Below are positions 34,647 through 43,388 of a DNA stretch of 64,000 nucleotides, piece by piece. Numbering within the stretch: the stretch's first letter is position 1; each line of letters starts with the position of its first letter. The notes under the pieces are model-generated. The model did not search any database, was not told the DNA's origin, and worked only from the letters and a program-made list of their open reading frames with translations. The position numbers and the translations under genes are program-made. The stretch comes from Calidihabitans tengchongensis (GTDB lineage: Bacteria; Sysuimicrobiota; Sysuimicrobiia; Sysuimicrobiales; Kaftiobacteriaceae): positions 186,001 through 250,000 of the forward strand of contig JAVKIE010000002.1 in the NCBI GenBank assembly GCA_031459615.1, in the 5' to 3' direction.

Positions 34647-35564
34647 CTACTCGGCAATGCGAATGCGTGGATCGATCAGCACGTACAGTACATCGGTCAC
34701 CAGATTGACAACCACGAAGATCACCGCCGTAGCCATCACGGTCACCTGTACCACGGGAAAGTCGCGGGCGTAGATCGCCTGCACCGCCAGCCGGCCGATA
34801 CCCGGCCAGCTGAAGACGGTTTCGGTGACCACAGCACCCGACAGGAGGGTGCCGACCTGTATCCCCAGGACAGTCACAATGGGAATCAACGCGTTCCGGA
34901 GGGCGTGTACTGTGACAACGCGAGCCCGAGTCAGCCCCTTGGCCCGTGCCGTGCGTACGTAGTCTTCCCCCAGCGCTTCCAACATGGCGCCACGCGCGAA
35001 GCGGGCCACAACCGCCATCTGATAGGCTGCCAACGTCACCGCCGGTAACAGCAGCTGGGCAGGCGTACCCCGCCCGCCTGTGGGGAGCCACTTGAGATGC
35101 GCACCGAAGACGATGATCGCCACCAACCCGAGGTAGAAGCCGGGCACGGCCTGGCCGACCAGCGCCAGGAGTCGCACGGCTGCGTCAAACACCGAGCGCG
35201 GGTGCAGGGCTGCGGCGACGCCCGCAGGCAGCCCCACGGCCAGCGCCACCGCCAGCGACGCGGCGGCCAGTTCAAGGGTGGCAGGCAGGCGCTCAATGAA
35301 CAAGCTCAGGGCGGGCTGGCGGTACCGCAACGAGTCGCCGAAGTCTCCCCGCACGACACTGGCGAGGAACCGAAAATACTGCACATAGATCGGGCGGTCG
35401 AGCCCAAGCTCCCTGCGCATCGCAGCCACAGCCTCGGGAGAAGCGCTTTCACCCAATAGGATGATCACCGGATCGCCAGTCAACCGGACAATGCCAAAGA
35501 CTACTGCCGAAACGCCGAGCAGCACGATCACAAGCTGAACTAGGCGACGGATGAGAAAGCCCAT
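34647..35564 (-). CDS. ABC transporter permease, DppB/OppB type
   Basis: A 305-residue permease partner of the preceding gene. The start MGFLIRRLVQLVIVLLGVSA and segment LTGDPVIILLGESASPEA are the family signature, PIYVQYFRFLASVVRGDFGD follows, and the EAA loop is YVRTARAKGLTRARVVTVHA. Six helices are expected. The ATG at 35564 is preferred over the longer frame to 35627, which overlaps the upstream gene. The stop is two bases from the DppC start, so the two are translated together. The gene sits downstream of the M14 deacylase in one transcript that runs from the binding-protein gene. Confidence 0.9.
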   Translation of the reverse strand: MGFLIRRLVQLVIVLLGVSAVVFGIVRLTGDPVIILLGESASPEAVAAMRRELGLDRPIYVQYFRFLASVVRGDFGDSLRYRQPALSLFIERLPATLELAAASLAVALAVGLPAGVAAALHPRSVFDAAVRLLALVGQAVPGFYLGLVAIIVFGAHLKWLPTGGRGTPAQLLLPAVTLAAYQMAVVARFARGAMLEALGEDYVRTARAKGLTRARVVTVHALRNALIPIVTVLGIQVGTLLSGAVVTETVFSWPGIGRLAVQAIYARDFPVVQVTVMATAVIFVVVNLVTDVLYVLIDPRIRIAE

Positions 35565-35568
35565 GGAT

Positions 35569-36576
35569 TCAGAGGGTGCGCGGAGGTCCCCAGCCCGCCC
35601 CGGGTTCCTCAAGGTCTGCGACCCCAAACGTCCAGTATCCCGGCCGTACGGGATAGGGCCGCGAGACCATCACCCAGGCTCCGCGCACGGGCACGCGCAG
35701 CACCTCCAGATCCTCGAACGTGTACGGACTGACCACGCGCCCCGCCTCCTGCCCTGCGGCAACCTCCCGCCCCAGGACCTCGGGTTCCACCGCGGGCAGG
35801 AGGTAGCCGGCAACCGAAGGGTTGACGCGGACATGCCGTGTGTAGTGGAGGTACTGCTCAAGGCGTAGCGGCTCCCCGTCAAGCATGCCCAGGGCGCGCA
35901 GGACACTGACGATGCCCGTCACGTTCTCCTCGGTCCACCGCTCTTCGAGTGCGGCAGCAAACCCGACCCCGCCGATCTCCACCAGTAGTGGCACCACGCC
36001 CAGGCGCTGGGCCGCGTAGCCGACTGCCGAGCGTGGTCCGGGGAAGCGCGTGAGGAGCGGTAGATGCTGGATCAGCGGACACCCATAGGCGTGGGCCATC
36101 ACGCCGGCAAGACGCACCTGCTCGCGGTCGGGGAGATCCTTGGGCCATGCCACGCAGTAGAAGCTCGATCCCCACGGCCCCAGGTGAAGGTCGATGAGAT
36201 ATTGCACCTGCATCAGCACGTGCCGGGTGATAGCCTGAGCCAGCAGATCGCTGATCCAAGTATGCTGTCCCGGGAAGATACGGTTCAAGTCCGGCGAATC
36301 CGATTCGTCGGGCGTGTTGCGGGTCAAGTGCGCGAATGCCGTGGGATTTCCGACGGGTACGGCAAGCAACCGGCCAGCCAACATCCGCGGATCCACACGG
36401 TGCAGCAACCGTCGGAGGATTTCCACCGATAGCCACTCATTCCCGTGTAGCGTGGAGAGCACACCGATTGTCGGGCCGTCGCGAGCACCAGCAACCTCGT
36501 GGACGTAGAGGGCGATCTCGCCTCCGTGCAGATCGACGGTCACGGGATATCGGTGGACTCGCCGCGCTGCGGACAC
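35569..36576 (-). CDS. M14-family deacylase (succinylglutamate desuccinylase/aspartoacylase-like)
   Basis: A 335-residue zinc carboxypeptidase-fold enzyme of the AstE/AspA group. The zinc ligands are His and Glu of STLHGNEWLSVE and His of LIDLHLGPWG; DLNRIFPG is the substrate-arginine loop of the family, and PLLVEIGGVG carries the catalytic Glu. The C-terminal beta domain (about 240-335) is present. Family members remove N-acyl groups from amino acids, so with the ABC importer and the M19 protein it probably processes imported peptides or acylated amino acids. It lies four bases upstream of the DppB start and 174 bases after the M19 gene. Confidence 0.85.
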   Translation of the reverse strand: MSAARRVHRYPVTVDLHGGEIALYVHEVAGARDGPTIGVLSTLHGNEWLSVEILRRLLHRVDPRMLAGRLLAVPVGNPTAFAHLTRNTPDESDSPDLNRIFPGQHTWISDLLAQAITRHVLMQVQYLIDLHLGPWGSSFYCVAWPKDLPDREQVRLAGVMAHAYGCPLIQHLPLLTRFPGPRSAVGYAAQRLGVVPLLVEIGGVGFAAALEERWTEENVTGIVSVLRALGMLDGEPLRLEQYLHYTRHVRVNPSVAGYLLPAVEPEVLGREVAAGQEAGRVVSPYTFEDLEVLRVPVRGAWVMVSRPYPVRPGYWTFGVADLEEPGAGWGPPRTL

Positions 36577-36750
36577 GCCTCACCTCCTAGAGGATGAGAA
36601 CCCCGTTCGAATCGCCCTTCCCTGCGGCAGCCTGACAGGTCCAGGGGCATCCGGCCTCGCCGCGCGTACCGACGGCGTGCGGTCCAGGGAGTCGTTGGAC
36701 TTCATGCCCGATCCGGTGAGACGGATGGCGTCGTCTGCGCCGAAATAGCG

Positions 36751-37773
36751 TCAGGCATTGCGCCAGACTGCCCTGAACACTCTGAGGAAATTCTCTCCCA
36801 GGACCTTCCGCACCCCGTCGGGTGGATATCCGTACCGCAGTAAGGCCTCGGTAACGAGCGGCAACGCCTCCACCGGCACCGCATACCGCCCTTCTAGACT
36901 CGTACCGAACTGTGCCAGCCACGCGCCCACCACCTGGGGGTAGGCAGCATTGATGGCGGCGGCGTGAGCGGCCACGGTGTCGATGCCCGCGGCCGGCGAA
37001 TCTAGCCCCAGCCCCACGTGGTCAATGCCGACTAAGTTGACCATGTAGTCGATGTGGGCCACGAGGTCATTCACGTCGGGGCGTCGGGCTCCGCCACGCC
37101 AGCAAATCGGCCCCCAGCCGCAGGCGCCGACCGCCCCGCCGCTGGCCGCGACGGCCCGAATGAGATCGTCGGGAATGTTCCGCGGGTTATCAGACAGTGC
37201 TCGAGGATTCGCGTGAGAGATGATAACCGGCGCGTGAGAGGTCTCCGTCGCATCGCGCGCGGTCCGATACCCCGCATGAGCCAGGTCAACGACTATCCCG
37301 ACTGCATTCATTTCGCGCACTGCGCGCCGGCCCAGCGGAGTTAGACCCGCGTCGGAGGCCGCCAAGCACCCGTCCCCGAACTGATTCCGCTCATTGTAGG
37401 TCAACTGCAACACGCGCACCCCGCGATCCCACAGGGTCCGGATGCGTCCGAGATCCTCCCCGACCGGCCCGGCGTTCTGGAACCCAAAGATCAACCCTAC
37501 CCGCCCCGTGACCTTGGCCATCTCGATGTCGTGGACGGTCCGCACGTGCATCAATCGCCCGGGGTCAGCAGAGATCATCGCGTGGTGCGCGTCGAGGGCA
37601 TCCAGCGCTTCTGGCCACGTTGCGGTCACGTCAGGCACCGTTACGTTGAGGGCCGTCACGCCGCTGGCGGCGATCTGTGCCGAGACTCCCCGGAAGTAGA
37701 AGCTGCACATGTCCACGACGATGGCTTCTCGGTGAAGCACCACCGCGTCGGGAACCGGAGCCCGCGGCGCCAT
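36751..37773 (-). CDS. M19-family (renal dipeptidase-like) amidohydrolase
   Basis: A 340-residue metallo-dependent hydrolase-fold protein of the M19 dipeptidase family. LQLTYNERNQFGDGC is the marker of a bacterial M19 clade, and DLAHAGYRTARDATE with VIISHANPRALS holds two of the metal His positions. The first metal motif, DGHND in typical M19 enzymes, is VVDMCSFYF here, and the bridging Glu region (IEGGH) reads IFGFQNAG, so several metal ligands are missing or moved; activity is uncertain. The start at 37773 is close to the stop of the binding-protein gene at 37777, in one operon. It probably handles dipeptides or peptide-like compounds. Confidence 0.8.
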   Translation of the reverse strand: MAPRAPVPDAVVLHREAIVVDMCSFYFRGVSAQIAASGVTALNVTVPDVTATWPEALDALDAHHAMISADPGRLMHVRTVHDIEMAKVTGRVGLIFGFQNAGPVGEDLGRIRTLWDRGVRVLQLTYNERNQFGDGCLAASDAGLTPLGRRAVREMNAVGIVVDLAHAGYRTARDATETSHAPVIISHANPRALSDNPRNIPDDLIRAVAASGGAVGACGWGPICWRGGARRPDVNDLVAHIDYMVNLVGIDHVGLGLDSPAAGIDTVAAHAAAINAAYPQVVGAWLAQFGTSLEGRYAVPVEALPLVTEALLRYGYPPDGVRKVLGENFLRVFRAVWRNA

Positions 37774-37776
37774 TGC

Positions 37777-39324
37777 TTAGTCTCGTTTGTACGCCTTTGC
37801 CAGGTACAGCGACTGGTCCTTGTACGGCCGCCATCCCGCCACGTTCTTTGCCGTCGCGTAGAGGTCGGACATGGCAAACAACGGCACCATGGGCGGATCA
37901 TCCTGCATAAGCAGGAGCATCTCCCGGTACAGACGCAGTCTCTCTCTGTCATCCGCCGTCGACGCCGCCCGGGTCATCAGGTCGTCGAACTCCGGGCGGC
38001 ACCAGTAGGCATACCGGAAGTTGCAGATGAACTGGGAGAGCATGAAGTGGGCGTCTGGAGGCGGCAAGGTCCCGAAAAAGAACATGTCCCGAAGCCCGAG
38101 CTGGCTCAGTTGCGTCAGGAACTCGCCGGGCTCCATCACAACCTGTTGAGTGCGAATGCCGACCTTGAGCAGCTGGGCCGCAATAGCCTCGCTGATTTCT
38201 TTATCCTGGGGATAGCGTCCCCGTGGGTACTTGAATGTCACCTGAAAGCCGCTAGAGTATCCCGCCTCGGCCAGAAGCCGCTTTGTTCGGTCAGGGTCGT
38301 GCGGCGTCGCCTTCAGGTCGTGCTGGTAGCCGAAATACTCTGGCGTGAGGGGCTGTCCCTGGAGCCGGCGGGCATGGCCCTTGAGAAGCGAGCGGATGAT
38401 GCTGTCAGTGTCGATAGCGTACTGCAAGGCTTGGCGGACCTTTTTGTCCCGCAGTGGTCCTTCCCACTTCTGGGCCAGCATGAGTCCGTAGACCCGCATG
38501 CCCCGGAGAATGTACGTGGTGAGACCGGGGTCGCTGGCGATGCGCTCATAGGCTTCCAGTGGCAGGAGCATGGCGATATCGATATCCCCTGCCTGCACCG
38601 CGGCGACCCGGGCTGCGTCCTCGGGAATTGGGCGAATGATGAGGCGTCGGATCCGCGGCGCGCCGCCCCAGTAGTCGGGGTTAGCCTCGAGAACCACTCG
38701 GTCATCCTTCACCCATTCGACGAGCTTGAAAGGGCCCGTTCCGACCGGACGCTGGCAGAACCCGCGTAGGAGTCCGACTTGCTCTGTGTACACGGGCGGG
38801 TACTGAAACGAGCCCATGGCTAGGGCTGTCAGCATCAGCCGCTCAGACGTCGGGCCCTTGGCCTTGACGTCTATGGTGTAGAGATCGACCACCTCCACAC
38901 CTCGCAACGCTGAGACGAAGAAGGCCAGCGCAGGAGCCTGCAGCATCATCTCCAGACTGTAGCGGGCGCTGAGGGCGTTGAACTCTTCACCGTTCGTAAA
39001 TCGCACCCCCCGCCGCAGGTGGAGCCGGAGGGTATCGGGGGCAGTCTTCTCCCAACGAATGGCTAGCTCAGGCAAGAAACCCAGCGAGTCGGGCGAGAAT
39101 GTCACCAAGCGCTCGACGATCTGCCCGCTGACATTCTTGTCCGGCTGGGCGGTGCCGAAGAGCGGCGAGAGACAACGGGGATCAAACCCTTGGGCCACCA
39201 CCAGCGTATCGCGCGGCGTGCGGGGTGCCCCCAGCGCAGCTCCCGGTGCCTTTGCGAGAACCAGCCCAGGGACCACCAATACCACCAGGGCCCGCGTCCA
39301 TACCGCGGTTGTTCGCATCCTCAT
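37777..39324 (-). CDS. ABC transporter substrate-binding protein, SBP_bac_5 (oligopeptide type)
   Basis: A 515-residue extracytoplasmic binding protein of the peptide/nickel family. A signal peptide covers about residues 8-30 (WTRALVVLVVPGLVLAKAPG). DTLVVAQGFDPRCLSPLFGT is the first strand and IRWEKTAPDTLRLHLRRGVR with FTNGEEF the family signature. VKDDRVVLEANPDYWGG and IGPVGTGPF-type segment RPVGTGPFKLVEW follow. It is the first gene of a minus-strand operon: binding protein, M19 hydrolase, M14 deacylase, DppB, DppC. A strong AAGGAGGAGG lies before the ATG at 39324. The ligand may be a peptide or peptide-like compound. Confidence 0.9.
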   Translation of the reverse strand: MRMRTTAVWTRALVVLVVPGLVLAKAPGAALGAPRTPRDTLVVAQGFDPRCLSPLFGTAQPDKNVSGQIVERLVTFSPDSLGFLPELAIRWEKTAPDTLRLHLRRGVRFTNGEEFNALSARYSLEMMLQAPALAFFVSALRGVEVVDLYTIDVKAKGPTSERLMLTALAMGSFQYPPVYTEQVGLLRGFCQRPVGTGPFKLVEWVKDDRVVLEANPDYWGGAPRIRRLIIRPIPEDAARVAAVQAGDIDIAMLLPLEAYERIASDPGLTTYILRGMRVYGLMLAQKWEGPLRDKKVRQALQYAIDTDSIIRSLLKGHARRLQGQPLTPEYFGYQHDLKATPHDPDRTKRLLAEAGYSSGFQVTFKYPRGRYPQDKEISEAIAAQLLKVGIRTQQVVMEPGEFLTQLSQLGLRDMFFFGTLPPPDAHFMLSQFICNFRYAYWCRPEFDDLMTRAASTADDRERLRLYREMLLLMQDDPPMVPLFAMSDLYATAKNVAGWRPYKDQSLYLAKAYKRD

Positions 39325-39691
39325 GCCTCCTCCTTGGACGATCGAAATGCGAACCGTGGTTCGGTGTAGCCGAACGCGGCTCTGTTAGAGGTGCATTCTT
39401 CGTTCGACGTGACCCGCCGCGACTCCTCTGGGATGCCACGTCTGCGAAGAGGGCACGGCGCCCCGCGGTCCCGGATGCCCGCAGAGGCTTCCACCTCCTT
39501 GCGGGGCGCTGGAAAACCGACAGTCATACGGAGTCATGCCGTCACTGGTCAACCAGTAGGGCAAGAACCAGTAAACACCCCCGTACCGTCGCTCCAGGAG
39601 GGCCCCATCCTCCAGGACCCTGCGGTACCGGAGGGGAAAGGCGCCGGGCGCACCGAACCTGCCCCACAGGACCTGCCGGGAGGTGTGGAGG
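39325..39691. other. gene-free stretch upstream of the binding-protein gene
   Basis: No confident gene is seen between the binding-protein start and the pterin dehydratase. A minus-strand frame (39385-39768) reads VLEDGALLERRYGGVYWFLP but ends inside the next gene and resembles nothing recognisable. The sequence marks the change from the AT-richer island to the core. Confidence 0.4.
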
Positions 39692-39976
39692 GTGGCCGCG
39701 CTGTCCGAAGACGATGTCCGCCGCCGGCTGCAGGACCTGCCCGGGTGGGAACTCACGCCCCAGGGCATCCGGAAGACCTACCGGCGCCGGGACTTCCGGG
39801 ACGCCATCCGCCTGGTGAATGCGGTGGCCGACCTCGCCGAGCAGGCGAACCACCACCCGGACATCGAGGTGGCCGGCTACAACCGGGTTACCGTCACCCT
39901 GATGACCCACAGCGAGCGGGGCGTGACCGAGAAGGACATCGCGCTGGCCTGGCAGATCGAGCAGGTGGCGCGCTGA
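39692..39976 (+). CDS. phhB: pterin-4a-carbinolamine dehydratase
   Basis: A 94-residue protein of the PCD/DCoH family. LPGWELTPQGIRKTYRRRDF and NHHPDIEVAGYNRVTVTLMT contain the His-His pair and the pterin-binding residues. The enzyme dehydrates 4a-hydroxytetrahydropterin after aromatic amino-acid hydroxylases, or acts in molybdopterin recycling; no hydroxylase is nearby. The GTG at 39692 follows GGAGGTGTGGAGG and gives the usual length; a GTG at 39683 is possible. It is convergent with the SufT-like gene and lies outside the AT-richer island. Confidence 0.9.
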   Translation: MAALSEDDVRRRLQDLPGWELTPQGIRKTYRRRDFRDAIRLVNAVADLAEQANHHPDIEVAGYNRVTVTLMTHSERGVTEKDIALAWQIEQVAR

Positions 39977-40019
39977 AGGCGGCGGAGGCTGCGCCGTCGT
40001 GGCGTCCTGCGTCCGTGGG

Positions 40020-40349
40020 TCAGACGGCGAAGCCCATGCTCTGGAGGGCCAGGCGGCCCTCCTCGGTCAGCCGCTCGGGCGTCCAGGGCGGGACCCACAC
40101 GAAGTTCACGGTGACCCGCTCGGCGCCGATGGCCTGCAGCTTGTTCTCGATCTCGGCGGCAATGTGGGGGCCGATGGGACAGCCCACCGCGGTCAGGGTC
40201 ATGGTGATGGCCACGTCGGCGCCCGTCACCTGGAGGTCGTAGATCAGGCCCAGATCCCAGATGTTGACGGGAATCTCGGGATCGTAGATCGTCCGCAGGA
40301 CCTGGATCACCTGGTCCCGGGTCAGCGGATCGGCCACCAATTCCGACAT
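40020..40349 (-). CDS. MIP18/PaaD/SufT-like metal-sulfur cluster assembly protein
   Basis: A 109-residue (start MSELVADP) DUF59 protein. DPEIPVNIWDLGLIYDLQVT is the family signature, and TLTAVGCPIGPHIAAEIENK carries the conserved Cys of the Gly-Cys-Pro loop; VNFVWVPPWTPERLTEEGR closes the fold. Such proteins help assemble or transfer iron-sulfur clusters. A promoter at 40357-40386 has its -10 box overlapping the ATG of the longer frame (40358), so translation must begin at the ATG at 40349, on a transcript with almost no leader. It is divergent from the UPF0182 gene. Confidence 0.85.
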   Translation of the reverse strand: MSELVADPLTRDQVIQVLRTIYDPEIPVNIWDLGLIYDLQVTGADVAITMTLTAVGCPIGPHIAAEIENKLQAIGAERVTVNFVWVPPWTPERLTEEGRLALQSMGFAV

Positions 40350-40356
40350 CGGTGTC

Positions 40357-40386
40357 ATTGTAGCAGCCCCGCCGGCGACGGGTCAA
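40357..40386 (-). promoter_or_regulatory. promoter for the SufT-like gene (TTGACC, 18 bases, TGCTACAAT)
   Basis: On the minus strand TTGACC (40386-40381) and TACAAT (40362-40357) are 18 bases apart, with TGC before the -10. Transcription is expected to start at about 40350, next to the ATG at 40349, giving a leaderless or near-leaderless mRNA. Confidence 0.7.
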
Positions 40387-40411
40387 AGCGGCGGGGGAGG
40401 GGAGCGGTGCG

Positions 40412-43087
40412 GTGCGCCTGCGGGCGGTGCTGATCGGGCTTCTGGTGCTGCTGGCGGTGGTGGCCCCCACCCTGGCCCGGTGGTACACGGACTGGTTGTG
40501 GTTCGGAGAGGTGGGCTACCGGCGGGTGTTCTGGGTGCCGCTGCTGTCGCGGCTGGGCGTCACCGCCGCGTTCGGCGGCACGCTGTGGGCCCTGTTGTGG
40601 GTGAATCTGCGGGTGTTCCTGGGCCGGCCGGCGCCCGACGAGGTCATCGATCTGGAACTGGACCGCCGGGGCCGGCGGATCTACCGGCGGGTCCGCCGCC
40701 GGCCCTCCCTCACGGCGTCCGCCCTCCTGGGGGCGGTGGCGGTGGTGGCCGGGTGGACCGTCTCGTCCCGCTGGCCCATGTTCGTTCAGTTCGTCCACGC
40801 GCAGCCCTTCGGGGTGACGGACCCGATCTTCGGCCGGGATGTCGGGTTCTTCGTGTTCCGCCTGCCGGTCTGGCAGTTTGTGGAGCGGTGGCTGTTCGGG
40901 TGGCTGGCGGTGGTCGCGGTCGCCGTGGCGGCGGGCTACGTCCTGCTGTTCCCTCCGTCGATGCTACGCGGGATCTGGAGCCTCCGCCCGGCCGCCCGGG
41001 TGCACCTGAGCCTGCTGGCCGGGGCGCTGCTCCTGGTGCGGGGGTGGGGATTCTGGCTGGACGCCTACGGGCTGCTGACCTCTCCCCACGGCGCCATCTA
41101 CGGAGCCAGTTACACCGACGTGCACGCGACCCTGCCGGCCCTGCGGCTGCTGGCGGCGCTCGCGGTGGCGGGCGCGGCCCTGATGGCGGCCAACGCGGCG
41201 TTGCGCACCCTGCGCCTGGCGGTGGGCACGGTGCTGGTGATGGCGGTGGCGTGGGTGGTGGGCGTGGGCGTCTATCCCCGGCTGGTGCAGCAGCTGCGGG
41301 TCGCGCCCAACGAGCTGACGGTGGAGACGCCGTACCTGCGCATGGGAATCGCCGCCACCCTGCGCGCCTTCGGGCTGGACCGGGTGCGGGAGAGGGAGTT
41401 CGCTCCCGAGGCGCTCACTCCCGACGTGGTGGCCCGCAACCGCGAGACCCTGGACAACGTGCGCCTGTGGGACTACCGACCCCTGCTGGCCGCCTACCGG
41501 CAGCTGCAGGCCCTGCGGCCCTACTACGTCTTCGCGGACGTGGACATTGACCGCTACCGCATCGGCGGCCAGCAGCGCCAGGTGATGCTGGCCGCCCGGG
41601 AGCTGGATACCAGCCTGCTGCCCGATCCCGCCCGCACCTGGGTCAACCAGCACCTGGTCTACACCCACGGCTACGGGGTGGTCATGAGCCCCGTCAACCG
41701 GGTGTCGGAGGAAGGGATGCCCGAGTTCTTTCTCAAGGACATCCCCCCCTCCGGGGTCCCCGAACTGCGCCTGGACCGGCCCCAGATCTACTTCGGCGAG
41801 CGCACGGCCGGCTACGTGGTGGTCCAGACCCGGGTGCAGGAGCTGGACTACCCCCGGGGCGACGAGAACGTGTACACGACCTACCGGGGCCGCGGCGGCA
41901 TTCCGCTGACGCCGCTGCGGCGGATGGCGTTCGCCTACCGTTTCGGCGATCTGCGCCTGGCCCTCTCGTCGGACATCTCGTCCCGCAGCCGGCTGCTGTT
42001 CGCCCGCGCCGTGCCCGAGCGGGTCCGGCGCATTGCGCCGTTTCTGACCTACGACCGCGACCCCTACCTGGTGGTGGTCGGAGGCCGGCTGGTGTGGATT
42101 CTGGACGCCTACACCACCTCCAGCCGCTATCCCTACTCCACCCCCCACCGCGGGATCAACTACATCCGCAACTCGGTGAAGGTGGTGGTGGACGCGTACG
42201 ACGGCACGGTGGATTTCTACCTGGTCGACCCCACCGATCCGGTGGCCGCCACCTTTGCCCGCGTCTTCCCCACCCTGTTCACGCCGGCATCGGCGATGCC
42301 GGCGGACCTGGCGGCCCACCTGCGCTACCCGGTGGACCTGTTCGAGATCCAGGCCCGGGTGTACGCCACGTTCCACATGCGGGATCCCCGGGTCTTCTAC
42401 AACCGGGAGGACGTCTGGGCCGTGCCCACCGAGCTGTTCGGGGACGACACGGTGCCGGTGGAGCCCTACTACGTGACCCTGCGCCTGGAGGACAGCCCGC
42501 GGCCCGAATTCGTCCTCATCCTGCCCCTGGCGCCCGCCGGCCGGGACAACATGATCGCCTGGATGGCGGCCCGCAACGACCCGCCGCACTACGGCCAGCT
42601 GGTGGTCTACCGGTTTCCCAAGGATCGGCTGGCGTTCGGCCCCATGCAGGTGGAGTCCCGCATCAACCAGGACCCGGTCATCTCCCAGCAGCTGACGCTG
42701 TGGAACCAGGAGGGCTCGCGGGTGATCCGGGGCAACCTGCTGGTGATCCCGCTGGAAAACGCCCTGCTCTATGTGGAGCCGCTGTTCCTGCAGGCCACCC
42801 GCAGCCAGCTGCCGGAACTGAAGCGGGTGATTGTGGCCAGCGGGCCGCGGATCGTGATGGAGGACAGCCTGGAGGCCGCCGTGACCCGGCTGCTGGCCGG
42901 CCGGCCTTCGCCGGCAGCCGCCCCGGCTCCGGGCGGACTGCCGGCCGGGGCCGCCGACCTGATCCGCGAGGCGGCGGCGGCCTACCGCCGGGCCCGGCAG
43001 CTCCTGCAGCAGGGGGACCTTCCCGGCTTCGCCCGGGAGATCGACCGCCTGGGCGAGATCCTGCGCCGCCTGGAAGACGTGCGGTAG
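40412..43087 (+). CDS. UPF0182 family large membrane protein
   Basis: An 891-residue protein with an N-terminal membrane region of about seven helices (residues about 8-290; first helix VLIGLLVLLAVVAPTLARWY) and a large soluble domain. WYTDWLWFGEVGYRRVFW and SPHGAIYGASYTDVHATLPA are signatures of the UPF0182 family, whose function is unknown. The soluble half contains the conserved VVMSPVNRVSEEGMPEFFLK and TTSSRYPYSTPHRGINYIRN. The GTG at 40412 is behind GGGGGAGGGGAG. It is divergent from the SufT-like gene, sharing a 60-base promoter region, and is probably a single-gene unit. Confidence 0.9.
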   Translation: MRLRAVLIGLLVLLAVVAPTLARWYTDWLWFGEVGYRRVFWVPLLSRLGVTAAFGGTLWALLWVNLRVFLGRPAPDEVIDLELDRRGRRIYRRVRRRPSLTASALLGAVAVVAGWTVSSRWPMFVQFVHAQPFGVTDPIFGRDVGFFVFRLPVWQFVERWLFGWLAVVAVAVAAGYVLLFPPSMLRGIWSLRPAARVHLSLLAGALLLVRGWGFWLDAYGLLTSPHGAIYGASYTDVHATLPALRLLAALAVAGAALMAANAALRTLRLAVGTVLVMAVAWVVGVGVYPRLVQQLRVAPNELTVETPYLRMGIAATLRAFGLDRVREREFAPEALTPDVVARNRETLDNVRLWDYRPLLAAYRQLQALRPYYVFADVDIDRYRIGGQQRQVMLAARELDTSLLPDPARTWVNQHLVYTHGYGVVMSPVNRVSEEGMPEFFLKDIPPSGVPELRLDRPQIYFGERTAGYVVVQTRVQELDYPRGDENVYTTYRGRGGIPLTPLRRMAFAYRFGDLRLALSSDISSRSRLLFARAVPERVRRIAPFLTYDRDPYLVVVGGRLVWILDAYTTSSRYPYSTPHRGINYIRNSVKVVVDAYDGTVDFYLVDPTDPVAATFARVFPTLFTPASAMPADLAAHLRYPVDLFEIQARVYATFHMRDPRVFYNREDVWAVPTELFGDDTVPVEPYYVTLRLEDSPRPEFVLILPLAPAGRDNMIAWMAARNDPPHYGQLVVYRFPKDRLAFGPMQVESRINQDPVISQQLTLWNQEGSRVIRGNLLVIPLENALLYVEPLFLQATRSQLPELKRVIVASGPRIVMEDSLEAAVTRLLAGRPSPAAAPAPGGLPAGAADLIREAAAAYRRARQLLQQGDLPGFAREIDRLGEILRRLEDVR

Positions 43088-43091
43088 GCTT

Positions 43092-43238
43092 CTACGTCTC
43101 GTGATCGGGGCGCGCCGTCCGGTCGGAGCGTTGTTCTTCCTCCGGGCGCCGGCGCGGGGTGCGCGGATCCCGCTCAGAGGCCTCCTCAGGCTGCCAGGAT
43201 CCCACCCACAGGGCCAGGGGGTCCGTCGGGCGTTCCAT
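43092..43238 (-). CDS. 48-residue small ORF with a strong ribosome site (unknown)
   Basis: ATG at 43238 follows GGAGGAGGGACGCCC and opens a frame of 48 residues (MERPTDPLALWVGSWQPEEA and onward, Arg/Glu/Pro-rich) to a stop at 43092, just after the UPF0182 stop. Upstream the leader forms a perfect hairpin CGCAGACG/CGTCTGCG at 43285-43307 and other stems. No family is recognised. The hydrophilic, low-complexity tail could equally be non-coding. Confidence 0.35.
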   Translation of the reverse strand: MERPTDPLALWVGSWQPEEASERDPRTPRRRPEEEQRSDRTARPDHET

Positions 43239-43284
43239 GGGCGTCCCTCCTCCGGGCGCCACGCCCCGCGGGGGCCCGCACATG

Positions 43285-43307
43285 CGCAGACGCCCCCGCC
43301 GTCTGCG
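43285..43307 (-). promoter_or_regulatory. hairpin in the leader of the 48-residue ORF
   Basis: Perfect 8-pair stem CGCAGACG (43285-43292) and CGTCTGCG (43300-43307) around seven bases, about 50 bases before the small ORF. It may be a structured leader or a terminator relic; no T-run follows on either strand. Confidence 0.45.
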
Positions 43308-43388
43308 AGGGCGTCGCGGCCCCACCCGTGTCGGTATAGTTCGCACAGTAGAATAGCATGCCCGCGCGAGGCAGGGAAGAGAGGCCGG

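Noticed and set aside
36600..36620. Possible tRNA T-arm (GTTCGAATC)
   Set aside because: The flanking bases do not form the five-pair T stem and no acceptor or anticodon arm can be drawn around it.
39385..39768. Minus-strand ORF of 127 codons upstream of the binding-protein gene
   Set aside because: It overlaps the start of the pterin dehydratase gene, has no homologue signal that can be named, and lacks a ribosome site.
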